Origin: Lineus longissimus
Lineage: Eukaryota; Nemertea; Pilidiophora; Heteronemertea; Lineidae
Length of the DNA stretch: 64,000 nucleotides
Assembly (NCBI RefSeq): GCF_910592395.1
Contig: NC_088309.1
Span: forward strand, 28,026,599-28,090,598
Direction of reading: 5' to 3'
A program made the translations under genes and the position numbers. Positions 1-29,900 of this stretch are shown one piece after another (position 1 is the stretch's first letter; the number at the start of each line of letters is the position of its first letter). Under the pieces are notes generated by a model. The model worked only from the letters and a program-made list of their open reading frames with translations. It ran no database searches and was not told where the DNA came from.

Positions 1-2552
1 ATCCTATCGGGAGCATGGGGAACCAAGATAATGATCAAAATCTTCAGCAAAAACACCTACAAACACGCTCCCTCCCTCGAGATCATAGATTGTTCAAGAC
101 CTCGCCTCCCATGAAACTGATTAGATTCTAATTGCTCCTAAACGATGACCGTCTATTTTTATCAGAGGAGCGATTTTGATAATCAGGAGAGCAGCGGTAT
201 AACGGATCATGAGAGCGGATCGAGTGGCTACGGTTCGACATGTAGAAATAAGGGGTGTGACAGAATGAAGTCTCGGTCCGACTATTATTCTCGTATACAA
301 TTTCCCTAATATGTCCAGATTGGTATCATATAATTTGACGTCTGCCTCAGTGCCGTATTATCGCCATTCAGTGCTTAGTTTGTTGTATTTTAGAAGTGAA
401 ATTGATATCGCACTGTCGGTATTATTGTCAAACCAAACGCCACTCGACTGATGCTGCCGGCCATTTTTTCCAAATGTTCTGCTGGCGCCGCCTCGATTTT
501 GGCCTACATTTTAATATGCTCGCGTTATTTAACGACAAACAAACTACGCATGTGTGGTGTTCTAAACCAAACTTGTTTCCTCGCCATTGGAGAGCGAGAG
601 CTCGTTAGACCGGCTGGAACAACACGGCACACTATTTGTATCTGAACTAGGCTAAATGTGTCATTGTCATTATTTGCAACGTTCGACATTTCATTATGAT
701 CACATAAAACAAGAAGTAGAAATAGTTGCATTAAGCCAATTTGACTGCCTCCTTCCCCCGAGAACCTGGAAAGACATAAGCTAAAAAATCCATCCCGCAC
801 ATTACAAACGGATGCGAAGACACGCCCCTTCTATTTAATGAGCTGTGAAAATACCGCGAGAGACACATCAACCACAGGAATCGGGATGGCGGAGCGAACT
901 TCCGCACGATTCCTTCGAAGGCACATTATCATCGATTGTGGGAAACAAACTAGATCTGGACACAAAACTGTGTTATAATAGTATAACCGAATTACATGTA
1001 GTATATGTTAGCAAAGAACTCAGGTCAAATATCGATACAGTATGTTGCCTTCCATTCTGCCATTAGAAAGATTGAATATATGACACGTTGAGCGACTTGT
1101 AAGTGTTGAAACTCGAACTTTTAGCTGTGTCACGGACTTGATAGTACCAGGCGCGTTCATACAGCCACAATCAGACTGAGCCATTGCTTCAAAGCACTCA
1201 TGAAACATCTCCAACATCACAATAGGCAAACCTGACGATCCAACCTGGAGTCATTTGCAAACCCAGCATTCCAATTGGTTGCCGTAAACGATCACGTGAC
1301 ACTCGATTGCGCATGTTGGCGAGTTTCCTGGCCGGGAGATTTGTAATGGTGCTTCCCGTTCTCCCTCCCCGAAGCGAAGTTATGCATTAGCGTTAATCGT
1401 CCTGTGTGATGCATGTTCAGAGAGTCGGACAGGATTAGAGGAACTCCAGGGCGGGATTGCTTGCATACAGGTACTTCACTGGGACTACACCTTCCTTGGG
1501 CCGCTGATTTAGTGTTTCATTCCGTGGTAAGAGTAACGACTTCTGGAGGATACATCGGATCCTATGCAACGGAAAGGTAGGATGCATTTTTCAAAGGATA
1601 TTGGCCTATTCATAGGAAACGCATAAGAAGTTAGAACTCTAAACATAGGGTACCGTCCAAAACGGTATCGAAACGCCCTTCCAACGATTATCATTGGAAG
1701 ATAGGACACTTGATACTGACGGATCATTTACAGAGATCGTCAGTTTTTTAGCATCTGGGTAACCACCAGTCGAGCATGATCGATGAGCATTTTGTAGTTT
1801 GGACAAAGAAAAGTATAAAGTATACCAGCACGGTTCTTTCGGAGGATTCTGGCCTGCTCACGGTTTCAACAACAACCACATCTTAGTGTTATATCCTGGC
1901 ATAGTGTAGCAACTTTTTAATGAAAAAAACAATGAAATGGTTGCATTATCTGAAATATTTAGATGTAACATTAGTATAAACATGTATTGCACGAGCATTT
2001 TTGACTTTGTGATGTTTTACTACACGTACATGAACACCCACAAATCCAGGGGTGCGAAACATTGTCATTACAGTGAGTCTACTTTGTAACCACAGGGAAG
2101 GCTAACTGTGAGCCTTGAAAGGCTTCCTTTTCACAGTGTGATTGTACCAATAGAATAACAACTAGACCCTATATGTGTACTCTAAATAACTTTTAACGGG
2201 ATATGTCCCATTTGTTTAAAATGATACTTGCAAGATTAACACTACTCAAAGACAATTGCTTTATTCGACGTAATGATATAAATATTTGTGCAAGGAAATG
2301 TTTATGGTGTAATGTTCTTCGGTTCTGCGGCCATTTCATTCAATTCAATGCAGTGCTTTAAAAACATTACTTATATGCAACAGAAACAGTTACATATCTG
2401 CTAAACAAAGGCTATCCTGGAGAGGGTTGAAAGGGTTGAAAGCCACAGAAGTGACATAAGACCCTACCAATTCGTCCCCAAGGCACGGTCAGAAAACAGA
2501 GTCAATAATCTTGTCATTAAAATGAACATAAAACTTGTTACGAAATCCTTTG

Positions 2553-2858
2553 TCAGTCGGCTTTTAAGGTTCGAAGGCACTCCCTGACATCGTTTCGTCC
2601 GTCAAGTTCATGTCTCGAAACGGTGGTATCGGCTGAAGCCCCCAAAGTGACCAGTTGATCCAGTTCATGAACAGACGACAAACCCTCGGTGTATTTGGCC
2701 TTCCCATACACGTTGAAGATCTTGACCTGCAGTGCATCAATAGCATGTCACCACGCGCTGATATCTTGGAAGTTGATTATCTTTGCGGCCTCATCAGCTC
2801 TGTTCAAGCACCTCATGATCATGATGATGGCGAGTGCAAGGCTGACTGCATCATGAGC
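2553..2858 (-). pseudogene. Exon-like minus-strand ORF with one internal TGA
   Basis: On the minus strand a tgcag acceptor lies directly before 2858. It is followed by 102 codons in one frame ending in TGA at 2553-2555, interrupted only by a TGA at 2748-2750. The translation looks protein-like: a hydrophobic start (AVSLALAIIMIMRCLNRADE), then charged mixed sequence (HAIDALQVKIFNVYGKAKY). I do not recognise the family. It could be the last exon of a minus-strand gene carrying an inactivating stop, a decayed copy, or an exon that ends near the internal TGA. The internal stop could also be an assembly error. Function unknown. Confidence 0.35.
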
Positions 2859-4080
2859 CTGCATGTCAGAAATTCAGCCAGTGGCTAAAGAAAACTTCGT
2901 CAAATCTGTAGTCACTAATTGAAAATGTTATTTGAGAAAGCTTCAGGGTCGAAATCGCGACTCGTTTCTTGACGATTTCAGCGCGCACATACTTTCTGCA
3001 TTGCAGCTGTGTTTGCAGTGGCCTAGGGACTTTGTTTAAATTTTGATAGTTTTAGTCTTTATTGCTGATCACTAATAATGATTTTCGCAAGTGTTGTGAG
3101 GTGGTTTTTCGATAGGCCAACAGTTACATTCAGTTTTGGTAAGATCTTCATTGCAGTCTGAAATCAGTATGTAATTCATTTTGTAAAGTTCGGGCAGGGG
3201 TTTTGTACAAGATAAAAGAACATTATTTGCCTCGCTTTTTCAAGGTAGCGTTTCTTGATACATGTTTTACGTTGCTTATAGCCATACGTCATCATTACAA
3301 CCAACTCACCCTTCATTTCAAGCTGGACCTAGAAATTAGCAGACGAGCAACATAGTCTTTCAACTTCTTTACCATTTTAGACAAGAGGAAGCTTTTTCAA
3401 ACGTCAGACTCTCGACGCATAGAATATCAGATAGGCCTGCCTCGGAAACCACTTAGGACCTCCTCGGGATATGGTTAGCATTTACCAGAAGCATAACCGA
3501 TGATAAACCGGGTTACATTTCCCCTCCAAACTTTTAAAACGAGTTACATGCATTAGTCTTTCTTCTGTTTAGCGCTGGCACTCCCATCCAGGAGACCATT
3601 ACTGGAATTCAATCGGCGAAACGTGAAATTTGAGCTAACATTTTAAGTAAAAAAATATGTCAAGATTGGCCATATGAAATTAGGAGCATTGGTCATCTCA
3701 GGATAAAAGTCTACATTTCAAACGGCAACTAACTTCTTGAAAGCTTTTCCTCGGACCAAGTGATGATTCAAGTATGTTTGGCAACACCGGCCGTCTCATC
3801 CACTTTCTCGCTCAATGCCATCCATTACTGGCACTCTATCAACGGCAGCTCGCCTTTCGCCAAACCGGACATTGAGCAAGACTAAGTATAGCAATGTCGG
3901 ACGTCACTTTTGATAGTTTGGAACTTTTCGCATCTCTTCAAAGTGAATTGTGCTGGTGATGTTTTGAAATTATGCTTGACTGCAATCTGGACAGAGCCCA
4001 CGATCATTCCCACTTATCAATTATTACTAGACTGATGTCCTAAGCTACTCTCTCTCCTCGTGTTTTCTTTTTCAAAGCTG

Positions 4081-4328
4081 GCACTAAGTCATTTTTTTCA
4101 CCTTTTTTTTCTGCTGAAAATGAACCAACATCATCAGTCCCAAAACTTTTTTGACTTTGAAAATTGTTCAGAATTTTTGAATTTTTTTTACCGGCTAACC
4201 CTACCCCTAACCCTGAAAAAATTTCTGAGTCCAAATCTTTTTTTTTACTTGTTTTTTTTCTGCACAAAAGGAAGCAACATCATCAGTCCTAAAACTTTTT
4301 TGGCTTTAAAAATTTTTCAGAATTTTGA
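4081..4328. repeat. Two tandem copies of an AT-rich interspersed repeat
   Basis: Two diverged copies of about 100 bp (about 4081-4178 and 4226-4328) share a T-rich tract, a tttctgc core, the string aacatcatcagtcc and a following aaaactttttt block. They are separated by a telomere-like CCCTAA-type stretch at 4195-4214. A third copy lies in an NBAS intron near 51024-51125, so this is a dispersed family and not local slippage. No terminal repeats or coding potential were seen. Confidence 0.6.
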
Positions 4329-7300
4329 ACTGATGAAAAAATTTTGAAGACTGTCACACTAATGGGTTTATTCTTCGATGTAAGTTCATGATCGCAATAT
4401 GATGCAATTCCCATCATCCAATCTACCATGGGCCATCATCGAATCCATAATGGGAGACCCGATGTTAAACAGCTTCAGTCTATGACACGGCAACCTTTGC
4501 CACTGTATTCATATTCATGTGAGAGCCAAGAGAAATATCTAGCCGACACCTGAAAACAATACCTGCATACAATCCTCGGGAAGAAATACATTTGCAATTT
4601 GTTGAGAGCAAAACTGTTTGAATCACAGCTTAGAGAAGAGCGTACTTTACATATTTACACATGGGTGGTGCACTATGAAGTTTCGCTAGGTTTCAGGGCA
4701 GGATTGGCTAATTGGTTCAGCTCTACCTTATGAAATGACCTTACCCGTCGCTTTCCAATGCTTCGAGCGTATCGTGTAGATATTTTGAAAACGTATTAGC
4801 TTTTCATGGTACTCGACCGTGCTCAAAGGGTTTTATTGCAGCCAAAGTGAAAATGTCTGTTGTAGCTTTCTGACCGTAATTCTACCAGGGGTCCATACAA
4901 TGGGTGCATTAGTGCTCTGGTGAGATGGTGACTTATGAGTTGTGCTGTCCATCCATTGGGTCCCCACCACACGTGAGATCCCGTAATGAAGCGTAATCAA
5001 CGATCACCAATATCGCTGGATGACTTCTCAAGAATGCTGCACACTCCAACAAGCATTAATATGGACATCGATAAGTTACTTTATCATTAATTTACTTATA
5101 ATATCGGCGTATGTTGAATATGGTTACTCTGACAGGCGTTGATGACGGGGATGTGTACACGGCGGTTAATTTGTATTTGAGGATCCGCTTCTGTTGTCGC
5201 AATTTCGTAGGCTGAGTGACAGCTCGCATGTTGTGTCAATCAATGGTAATTTTGCAACTGAAGAAGACCTTAAAACTTATATACCGAACTTGAACACTCC
5301 AGGTTCCTTTTGCTTGCCAGTACCTTTCAATGATCACAATATGTTCAAGTTCTTCAACTACGTAATTAACGAAGAAGGCTTATAATAGGCCTATAGTGAA
5401 GACCGTGGTAAAAGAGTCCCAGGTCAACGACTTCCACTTCAGATGGAAAAATGTCACAAATGTCCATTTGAAATACCCCTTGTGAAATGGTCGCAAGTAC
5501 ACTTCGTTGGTTGTCCAGCAAGTGGAGGGGCCCTGCCTGCTCAGCCTTTTCCAGGTGTGTTACTACTTTGGCTCTAGTGAGCGGTTATATGTTGAACGAC
5601 GGTAATTTGAATGGAGGTTTTCCTCACAACCTCAGCCAGACGAGACATCGCTAAATTACCTCAGACGTATCACCGAACCATACTGGAAGCCGTCAGTGAG
5701 CTTTGCACAGTGCTTTGATTTAAGAACGTATTCTGGGGCAACATAATATACACTTTTATACTCTGGTGCGGCAAGGTTCTCTCGAAACTTTTCCACGTAA
5801 ACTATTCATTAATCACAGATGAAGCCAGGCCCTTGAAGATAGATTCATGCATGTTTTACTGTATCACGTGGCTTGACCTTCTCTAAGACCTCTTGAGATG
5901 TATTAGAACACACCAGGAGCTGGTGAAGCGACATTCGATCACGGTTCGAGTGTTGACCCAATCTCCCCTCACTCTTGTGGTCGAGTTTACACAGTTAATA
6001 CCTTTTCCTCCAATCAGTTCCTTGTGGCTTTCACTCCAGCATGGCTGCCGTTTCCATCACGAATCGGATATTAGAAGCAAAGTCAATGAACACTTGGCGC
6101 TGCTTTGTAAAGAAGCATAACATAATTATCTTTTTGTACATTTTTAAATTGGTCTGTCTTGTCGCCCTGGTTAGCTTACCTCTCTTAAGGCCACTAGGGT
6201 CTTGTTCGAGGTGGGAGCAGTCACAGAGACGTTTTCATGACTGACATCAGTGCTATTCTCATGCAGTTGTCTCATGATAAGGACGCAATGATTATTTTTA
6301 GGTCACAAACTGTTTCTGAGAGCTAACGGTATCTGTAATGTGAGAATAGGGGACTAGCAAGTGCAATCCATGTGCATTCTTATGCACATAGCTCAAACCA
6401 AAGCTGCTGGCGATGGGAATTCATTTGGCCATATCCAGGCTAATGATGAATGAATTATTTCGCTATATTGTCTCTTGCCTGGTCAGTAACTGTAGGGCCG
6501 GTTTAGTGGTTGACCCTTGTTAAACGCTTGATCCCTTTGCTGTGGTATCGGTTCACTTCCGATGATGAGAAACATGATATCCAACAACAATTACAATCAA
6601 GTCCAATTTGGTTACCGAAGAGTGATTGCCCACAATTGTTTGAAGTGTGTTTTCAAGATTCTCCGAGTGATGTAATATGTTCATGATAAAACTAATATTT
6701 CACACTTTTTAAATTCTAATAAGATAACTATTACCATAGATTGCGAGGTAATATCTCATAGGACATGATAGTATTGTTTGTTAGCTATAAGATTTATTTG
6801 CATGTCCTGATTTTTTCATCCCCAAAAACTTATTTTTCCCGATTATGTTTTGCAGGGTCGTGTTATGCCCGGGCGTATAAACCGCTAAGAGTGGGATATC
6901 GCATGAACAATACTGGGATGTCGAACAGAAACAAATGACAGGATATCAAATTACGACAGTTGGAAATATAGTATTGTAAAACAGGTAGGTCGATCACTTT
7001 CCATTGTCCCTTTGATGCATGATGATATCGAGTAGATTTTCTTGCTCAGCATCATCCAATTATGGTGTCGAAGCAAACATTTTGAAATGAATCAAAGAGT
7101 GTTCCACCATCATGTCTTAAAGATTGGTGGAGGTGATGGATTCCCCTTGACATGCATTTTACTCCTCTCAGTATAAGTAATCATGATCAGATTACAAGAT
7201 GGCCAAGACATTAGGCTTGATGAGGCAGCTTCCAAGTGCTCGAGCTTGAATGCTACTCATAAATGGCAGCTAATTACCAATCGAGTATAGACATAATTGT

Positions 7301-9648
7301 TGCCTTGGGTTTCATTTACCGCGCTATGAACGAATATGTCGAACATTTTCAGAAGAACAATCAATGGCGATATCGTTCAAAGGATATGTCAGAAACTGAA
7401 AGAATGGTAGTACATGACACGGCAATCATCAACATATATCCACCAAAATAAATGCATTCTTGTAGGTGCGTTTACCTAGAAAATATACTCGTCTATGATA
7501 CTGCTAATTTGTCCTTAGGACAAGTTCTTATAAGCAAGAGGAATTCATGCTAGACCACTGCGAATGTTAACTGAGTTCCTCGTTCTGAATGAACCCATCG
7601 TCGAACTCCCCGTCACAAATAAGCCTGCTTTCATGATCAGTAGAACTCTCCCATTTGGGAGAACAAAGGTTGTAACCAGCTCCTAGCAACCGCGTCACTC
7701 CCTAATGGAGGCCGGAAATGGTACTGAATTCTGATGAAAAGATTACTGTGACGAATTGTAAGACATATGTTGATCTTGCACACGTATGAATCCGTTCCGA
7801 TTGATTGATTTTTGCCGATGGGCTGTTTGCTTGCTCCAGGGGTGATGATGCGGCCTGAAATGGTCGCACGAGTGATCATGAAACTGCATGCCATGGATTG
7901 AAGTTAGACAGGCAAAATACGCAAATTACGAAGTTACGCCTTTTGGTGTTGCTCATCAGAAGCAGTGTTCTTCTGTGGAACACTGATATATTACGTGATA
8001 TTCTGACAACGGAGAGGAACACAGGAACAGAGTGGCTGAGGCTTGGTGTTCCTGTCGAGCTTGGTACTTCGACCATTGACCGTTCTTGATATTTGTCCGT
8101 GAACGCGAGGAAGCATTGGGCATCATTATCTTTGGAACACGACTGCCACTTGTTGTATTGGTACGCAACAATAGCCTGACCAATACTTCAGGATTCGTCA
8201 GTTATACGGGTATACCTTTCAGCGTTGAGTAATTCTAACTGCTCTTACATATTCTAATGAATGCAGAACTAAAAAAATATCTTGATAACACATGATCAGA
8301 CCAGGAATTGCCCACAAACCCTGCATATCTTTCTGCAGCTTGAACATAATCCATCATGTAGATTACTGGGCACGCCCCTGTCGCCGGCCCGAGTATGCAG
8401 GCTCCACGTTCATGTTCGTCACAGTGCGACATGAATTCGTTATTGAATAAGATAATCTCACATTGGTAATTGAAAAGGAAGCTTTTGAAAGAGGCAATGT
8501 CTTTGGCGGAATGTGAATGTCTCTTCCACGACATCACTCTACCCGGATGACGACATGCCCAAATACATGTACTTGCGTCTTGATTTTTGAGAATAAAGAG
8601 CAGCAGTGTAAGAAAATGTTTGTCGTTTTGATAAAGTTTGGATGGATAGGCATTCCGTCACAGGCTGGCATTGATGCAAGTCACCATGCTGACCGTTTAC
8701 AGATTGGTAAAAAACCTTTAGTATTAACTGCGGCATCCCCATTCGCCGATACAGCAACTGGGCAGTACTCTCATCGGCCACTCATGGCCAACCCATCCCG
8801 GTTCACTCTCATGATCTTTCATCGCAGTTACAGCCAGTTAATTACTCTATGTTTGCCTTCCATTGAAGAGGCAATCAGCTTTAATGACTCGTTCCCATTG
8901 CCTCATCAACCAGGTCCCAGTCCAACTCGGAAATAGTCGCGTAATTTAGGAAATGGGACCTTGGGTTTGTGTATGTACACGGTCTTGATTAACATACAGG
9001 ATTCTGGAAACAGGGGGTTCGCAGGAAACTTTTGCGTAACACGAGAGAGTGCTTTATTTGGATACCTAAACATTGTGTGCACTTAATTCCCGCTGTGTCG
9101 GTTGTTTTGGCTACTCATGGATTTAGAATGCCAGTTGTTGGGCGGTGGTTCAGACGGTAGCGTTTGCTTGGCAGTCCTTCTTTCTTGAAGTCAATTTCAT
9201 CACTTCCGGTATAATGGTAAGTGGACACTTTCAACATTTCAAAAACTTCCCCAACTTGTATCAATGCCTCCATCGTCGAGTACTGTTTTCGGCCACTGAG
9301 GCTTCGACGAACAATCCCGATGTCTCTCTAAGGTCAATGTGGACACAAATCTCCCCTCTCCTTTACGGAGGGTGTCTCCTTGCTTCCTGTTATAGTGCAG
9401 GTACTTCTTTTAACAGCCTTTAAGTTACTATCTTGTAATATTATTCGTTCCTCTGGAGGAATCCTCTGGCCATGCGAAAATGATGTTCAAATCCACCTGT
9501 ATGTTTGGTGGATTTTCCACCTGTATGTCTATAAGAATGTTTGGTGGATTTTGCGACCATGGTGGACTTCACTTCATTTGATAAGCAAACAATCTAGAAG
9601 GAAGGATATATAACATTATGGGCTATGTCATTGATCACCTTTGTTGCA

Positions 9649-9930
9649 GAGAGAAGGAGGAGTTTAAGAGGCCATTGAGAGGATGAACTCCTTACTCAAA
9701 CCCCTAGCCGCTCGATCTCCGGGCTCCATATTCGGCTCGATATTCTTCTCGAGGAGCAGAGCTCCGAGTAGTGGGAGCAAAACTCCATGCTGCTTTGTCT
9801 AGTGTATATGTCTCTGTCTTTCAGAGGGAAGTTCTGTGCAAGTAGGCAATGACACGTACAAGCGAGGGAGGGGAACTCCAACCAGAGGGAGTGAAACCCC
9901 TAGTTACTCTATCTTATGTCTATCTTTCAG
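9649..9930 (+). repeat. Decayed tandem copies upstream of candidate DAT exon
   Basis: Segments beginning near 9649 and 9824 resemble each other and the candidate exon at 9931. Each begins after a cag acceptor, continues with a purine-rich gag/gga stretch and an 'aactcc' or 'aacttc' block, and the first two are followed by 'aaacccctag' and 'ct.atct'. The 9824 copy has in-frame stops relative to the intact copy. I read this as an exon-plus-intron unit duplicated two or more times, of which only the last kept an open frame and donor. Similarity was judged by eye. Confidence 0.4.
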
Positions 9931-10018
9931 AGCGAGGGGGTGGTGAGCAAGGAGGCCATGGCACGGACGAGTGAGGAGGAGAACTTCGACCACATGAACA
10001 ACGATATGCAAATGGAAG
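9931..10018 (+). CDS. Candidate 5' coding exon of the DAT-like gene
   Basis: A pyrimidine-tract acceptor (tatctttcag) ends at 9930 and a GTAGG donor follows 10018. The enclosed frame is open and has an ATG at 9958-9960 giving MARTSEEENFDHMNNDMQME, after which the exon ends in phase 1. The next acceptor downstream that fits DAT is ctttccag ending at 15161, which needs exactly phase 1. Joined this way the protein is 657 aa and places the TM1 aspartate at residue 75, close to its place in human DAT. The assignment rests on phase, splice motifs and length, not on homology of the tail itself. The intron would be about 5.1 kb. Confidence 0.4.
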
Positions 10019-26935
<16,917 letters not shown>

Positions 26936-29900
26936 ATGTGTGGCAAGAGGGACTCCTAACCTATATGTGATACAGGAGTCAGTGTCGAAGTTCAGAAGAG
27001 TGTTACAATCGGAGTCGCTGTCACACTTCGAATCCCAGTCTTCAGCAATAACGATTGCCTTATGAATCATTACAAATTACCATCGGAAACTTGTCTCGAA
27101 GTATATACTGGATATTCCTTGTGCGGTGGCTCGTTTACATAAAGGAATGACCGAGATTTCGAGAAGCAGAGTGAGGAGTTGATGCCACCGTTCCTTCTCA
27201 CCGTGAATCAGTCCGGATTCCCAGCTGGATGTAAGGGGTCAACAGCTTCAACTCGTTTAACTGCAAACCGGCTGATAAGGTGGTCTAAGAATGGCGTCAA
27301 TCTTGCCATTCTCAAATGTTTACAGAAACCCAAACGAAAGAATGTATGGGTGTGAGTGAAATGCTTTCTTGTCATAGAAGGAACAGGAAGCGGCTTTGAG
27401 TCATGGCCGCATCGGCGGATAAAGTGCACCACATCCGTATTATATGTAGTCTTCAGTTCTGCTATTTTCTGATGTGCATCCAGTCGCTGGATGAGCGCAC
27501 AACTGGTGTCCTCCGTCAGTCAGCTCATGAGAGTCGGGTAACTGCGGGAATGGATGGACCTCGTCTGGTTTGTTTTGGGGGTAAACCCGGAGTAAACCAA
27601 CAAAGATGGCTGAGTTGCCGTTGCCACGGATTGTCTGTGAGGCTTCTGATTTCGGTGGATACGGCGCTGATAGACCAGGCAACACTCGATGGTGGTGACG
27701 ATATCCCGTCTGGATACTTTTGTATTCGCGAAGTACTATTTTGTAAATAGCCTAATAGGAAGATAGTTCTGTCATCAGTGTATAAAATTTCGCATGTATC
27801 AAGAAGCATGTCGGTCTTAGTTGTAGCAACATAAGGTGTAGAGTTCGTATACAAATAGGTTAAATTATATGATGAATATAAGTGTAGATTGTTAGCAATT
27901 GAACTACTGTCAGTTATCAATGTAAAGCTGTTGTAGATAAGTATTGAGGAATTTCGAGGATGTTGTAATATAGCCATCTGAGATGTGAGAAGAAATCCAG
28001 TTTTCTATGCAAAAACGATGAGGCTAACACTGTGTCTGTATCTCATGTTGTTGATGATATAAGTAATGTAATTGAGAAGGAACCTAATTACCAAACAAAG
28101 CGCTCGTTCTATTAAATCGGGGGTTATAGTGTACTGGTACTGTATAAAATGGCTCTTTATCACTTCCACTTGGCCCATCATTAATCCCAGTACGGTAACA
28201 GGGGCTGTTCCGATGTCTTTACTTCTTGTCTACCAGTGCACAGGAAAAATGCAGTAGAGTCTGGAAGTCGTTGACCGAATCAATGGCGCTTTCCGAATAA
28301 ATGGTTCGGCGACTGGTGGCGTCATCGTCCAGTCGGGACACCAGAGATATGGGTATCAAGCTTACCATCCTAGACATGTTAGTTTATGTAGATATCGGGT
28401 TTTTAGGAATCACTTTTTGCTGATGCAGAATATTGAAATGTAGCATACATAGGGGCTACATATCTTGCTCCTTGACTGAACCTGTCATTCCACTTCGCAC
28501 TATCCCGTATTGGAAAGGTGAAGTGAAGGGATAAATTAAAGTTGTATGAATGTTAGTCGATACTACGTTTGGACCTTACGGTTCTAAGTTCGGTATACGC
28601 GTGTGGTATCTTTGTAAATACATGTAGTAGGGCCCAGTCAGGCCGTAAGTCTAGAATATCTGTCAACTAGTTATAGCTCTCGGTTTGTTCTGTGGCATTA
28701 ATTATGTGCAATATCTTATAAATAAATAACGGCAGTAACTTAGCTGCATGTTGACAGGGACCTATCGTCCTGGGTACAGACAATGTCACAATATCACGGT
28801 GTTCAAAAATTAGTCTATCTACCTGTATCTTTCTTAGACCAGGTGTAGTTTCGGATATTAGTAAAAAGCTCGTCAAAGCAGCATTGGTCATTTGGGTGAT
28901 AACATTATGAGTTTGCACGTTACAGATAGTCAGTCACGAACTGAATGAACCAGCACCATGAAATGTTGTCAAAATTTGATAGAATAGTCTTGTCCATACG
29001 AATATACGAATGATGTAACGAAAAATATGTCACCTCCTGGTCTAAAGCCGAGTGTAAAATACTTGACTTTCGGAAAGAAATGGACAATGGAACTTAATTC
29101 CTTCTTTAGAAAATTAGCTGTAGTCAGTTTCATCCCATTTGATACCGATATTGTGGGAAATGGTCACTTTAACTACATTGAACAGGTCCATATGTTATAA
29201 GTGTGATGAACGCTTCATGTCCCAAACCTGAACAATAGTGCAGAGAGCATGTCTTTGTTGGTTGGCAGTCGCCCTGACAATAGAAACGATTTATAATACC
29301 CGAACCGGTGTGACAGCGGATATAGTCCCCCTGGAGTCATAGTCCGGTAGCATTGTATTTGATCAATTAAGCAGAATTAAGCAGCATGATCTATTGTACC
29401 GCTTACCCTAACCAAAACATTTAGTAATGCGGGCTATTGTTACACGGACTATCAGCCCTAGGACTACTATCCCTTGCACACCGGATCTGATGTTACGTCG
29501 TACAAGCACTGTCGTTCTGAACGGCTGTTAATAGAAACGCGGATTCATTCGATTCAAACCCAATCAACCTGACGTAACACACTATTGTTCATATTTTGAA
29601 CATCTAAACATCGTTCTTGGACATCTCTGTGCAGTCGTCCGTATGCTGGCATGTGAAGTTTGGTCTTCGCATCCAATGACCCTCCTCTCGGGCTCTCGTG
29701 GGAATACGGACTTTTTGTAGAATATGTTTGGTACGTTTATACGACATAATAATTAATCAGGTAATACTGTCAAGATCGTATTCACTGTAAGAAGCAAGAG
29801 TCTAGGATAATGTGTTTGTTATATGTTAATCAATGTGACTATTTCTATGTTATTACTCATAATGTGACGTACTATTTCATGATATATTCGCGTGCCTCAT

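Larger units (their letters stand above)
1..9648. other. Left non-coding stretch, no secure gene
   Basis: I see no exon chain with matching splice phases that I can assign to a family here. Open frames are short and mostly lack flanking splice signals. Exceptions listed separately are the minus-strand exon-like segment at 2553-2858 and the AT-rich repeat at 4081-4328. The stretch could be upstream DNA or a long 5' intron of the DAT gene to the right, or hold the end of a minus-strand gene. Confidence 0.5.

Noticed and set aside
1020-1229. 69-codon minus-strand ORF with a gtcag before it
   Set aside because: The acceptor is weak, no good donor closes it in phase with another exon, and no family is recognised.
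5194-5385. 63-codon plus-strand ORF
   Set aside because: It begins at a TTG, not an ATG, lacks splice partners and matches nothing I recognise.
7263-7451. 62-codon plus-strand ORF with charged protein-like translation
   Set aside because: No splice context, no recognised motif and moderate AT content; a chance ORF cannot be excluded.
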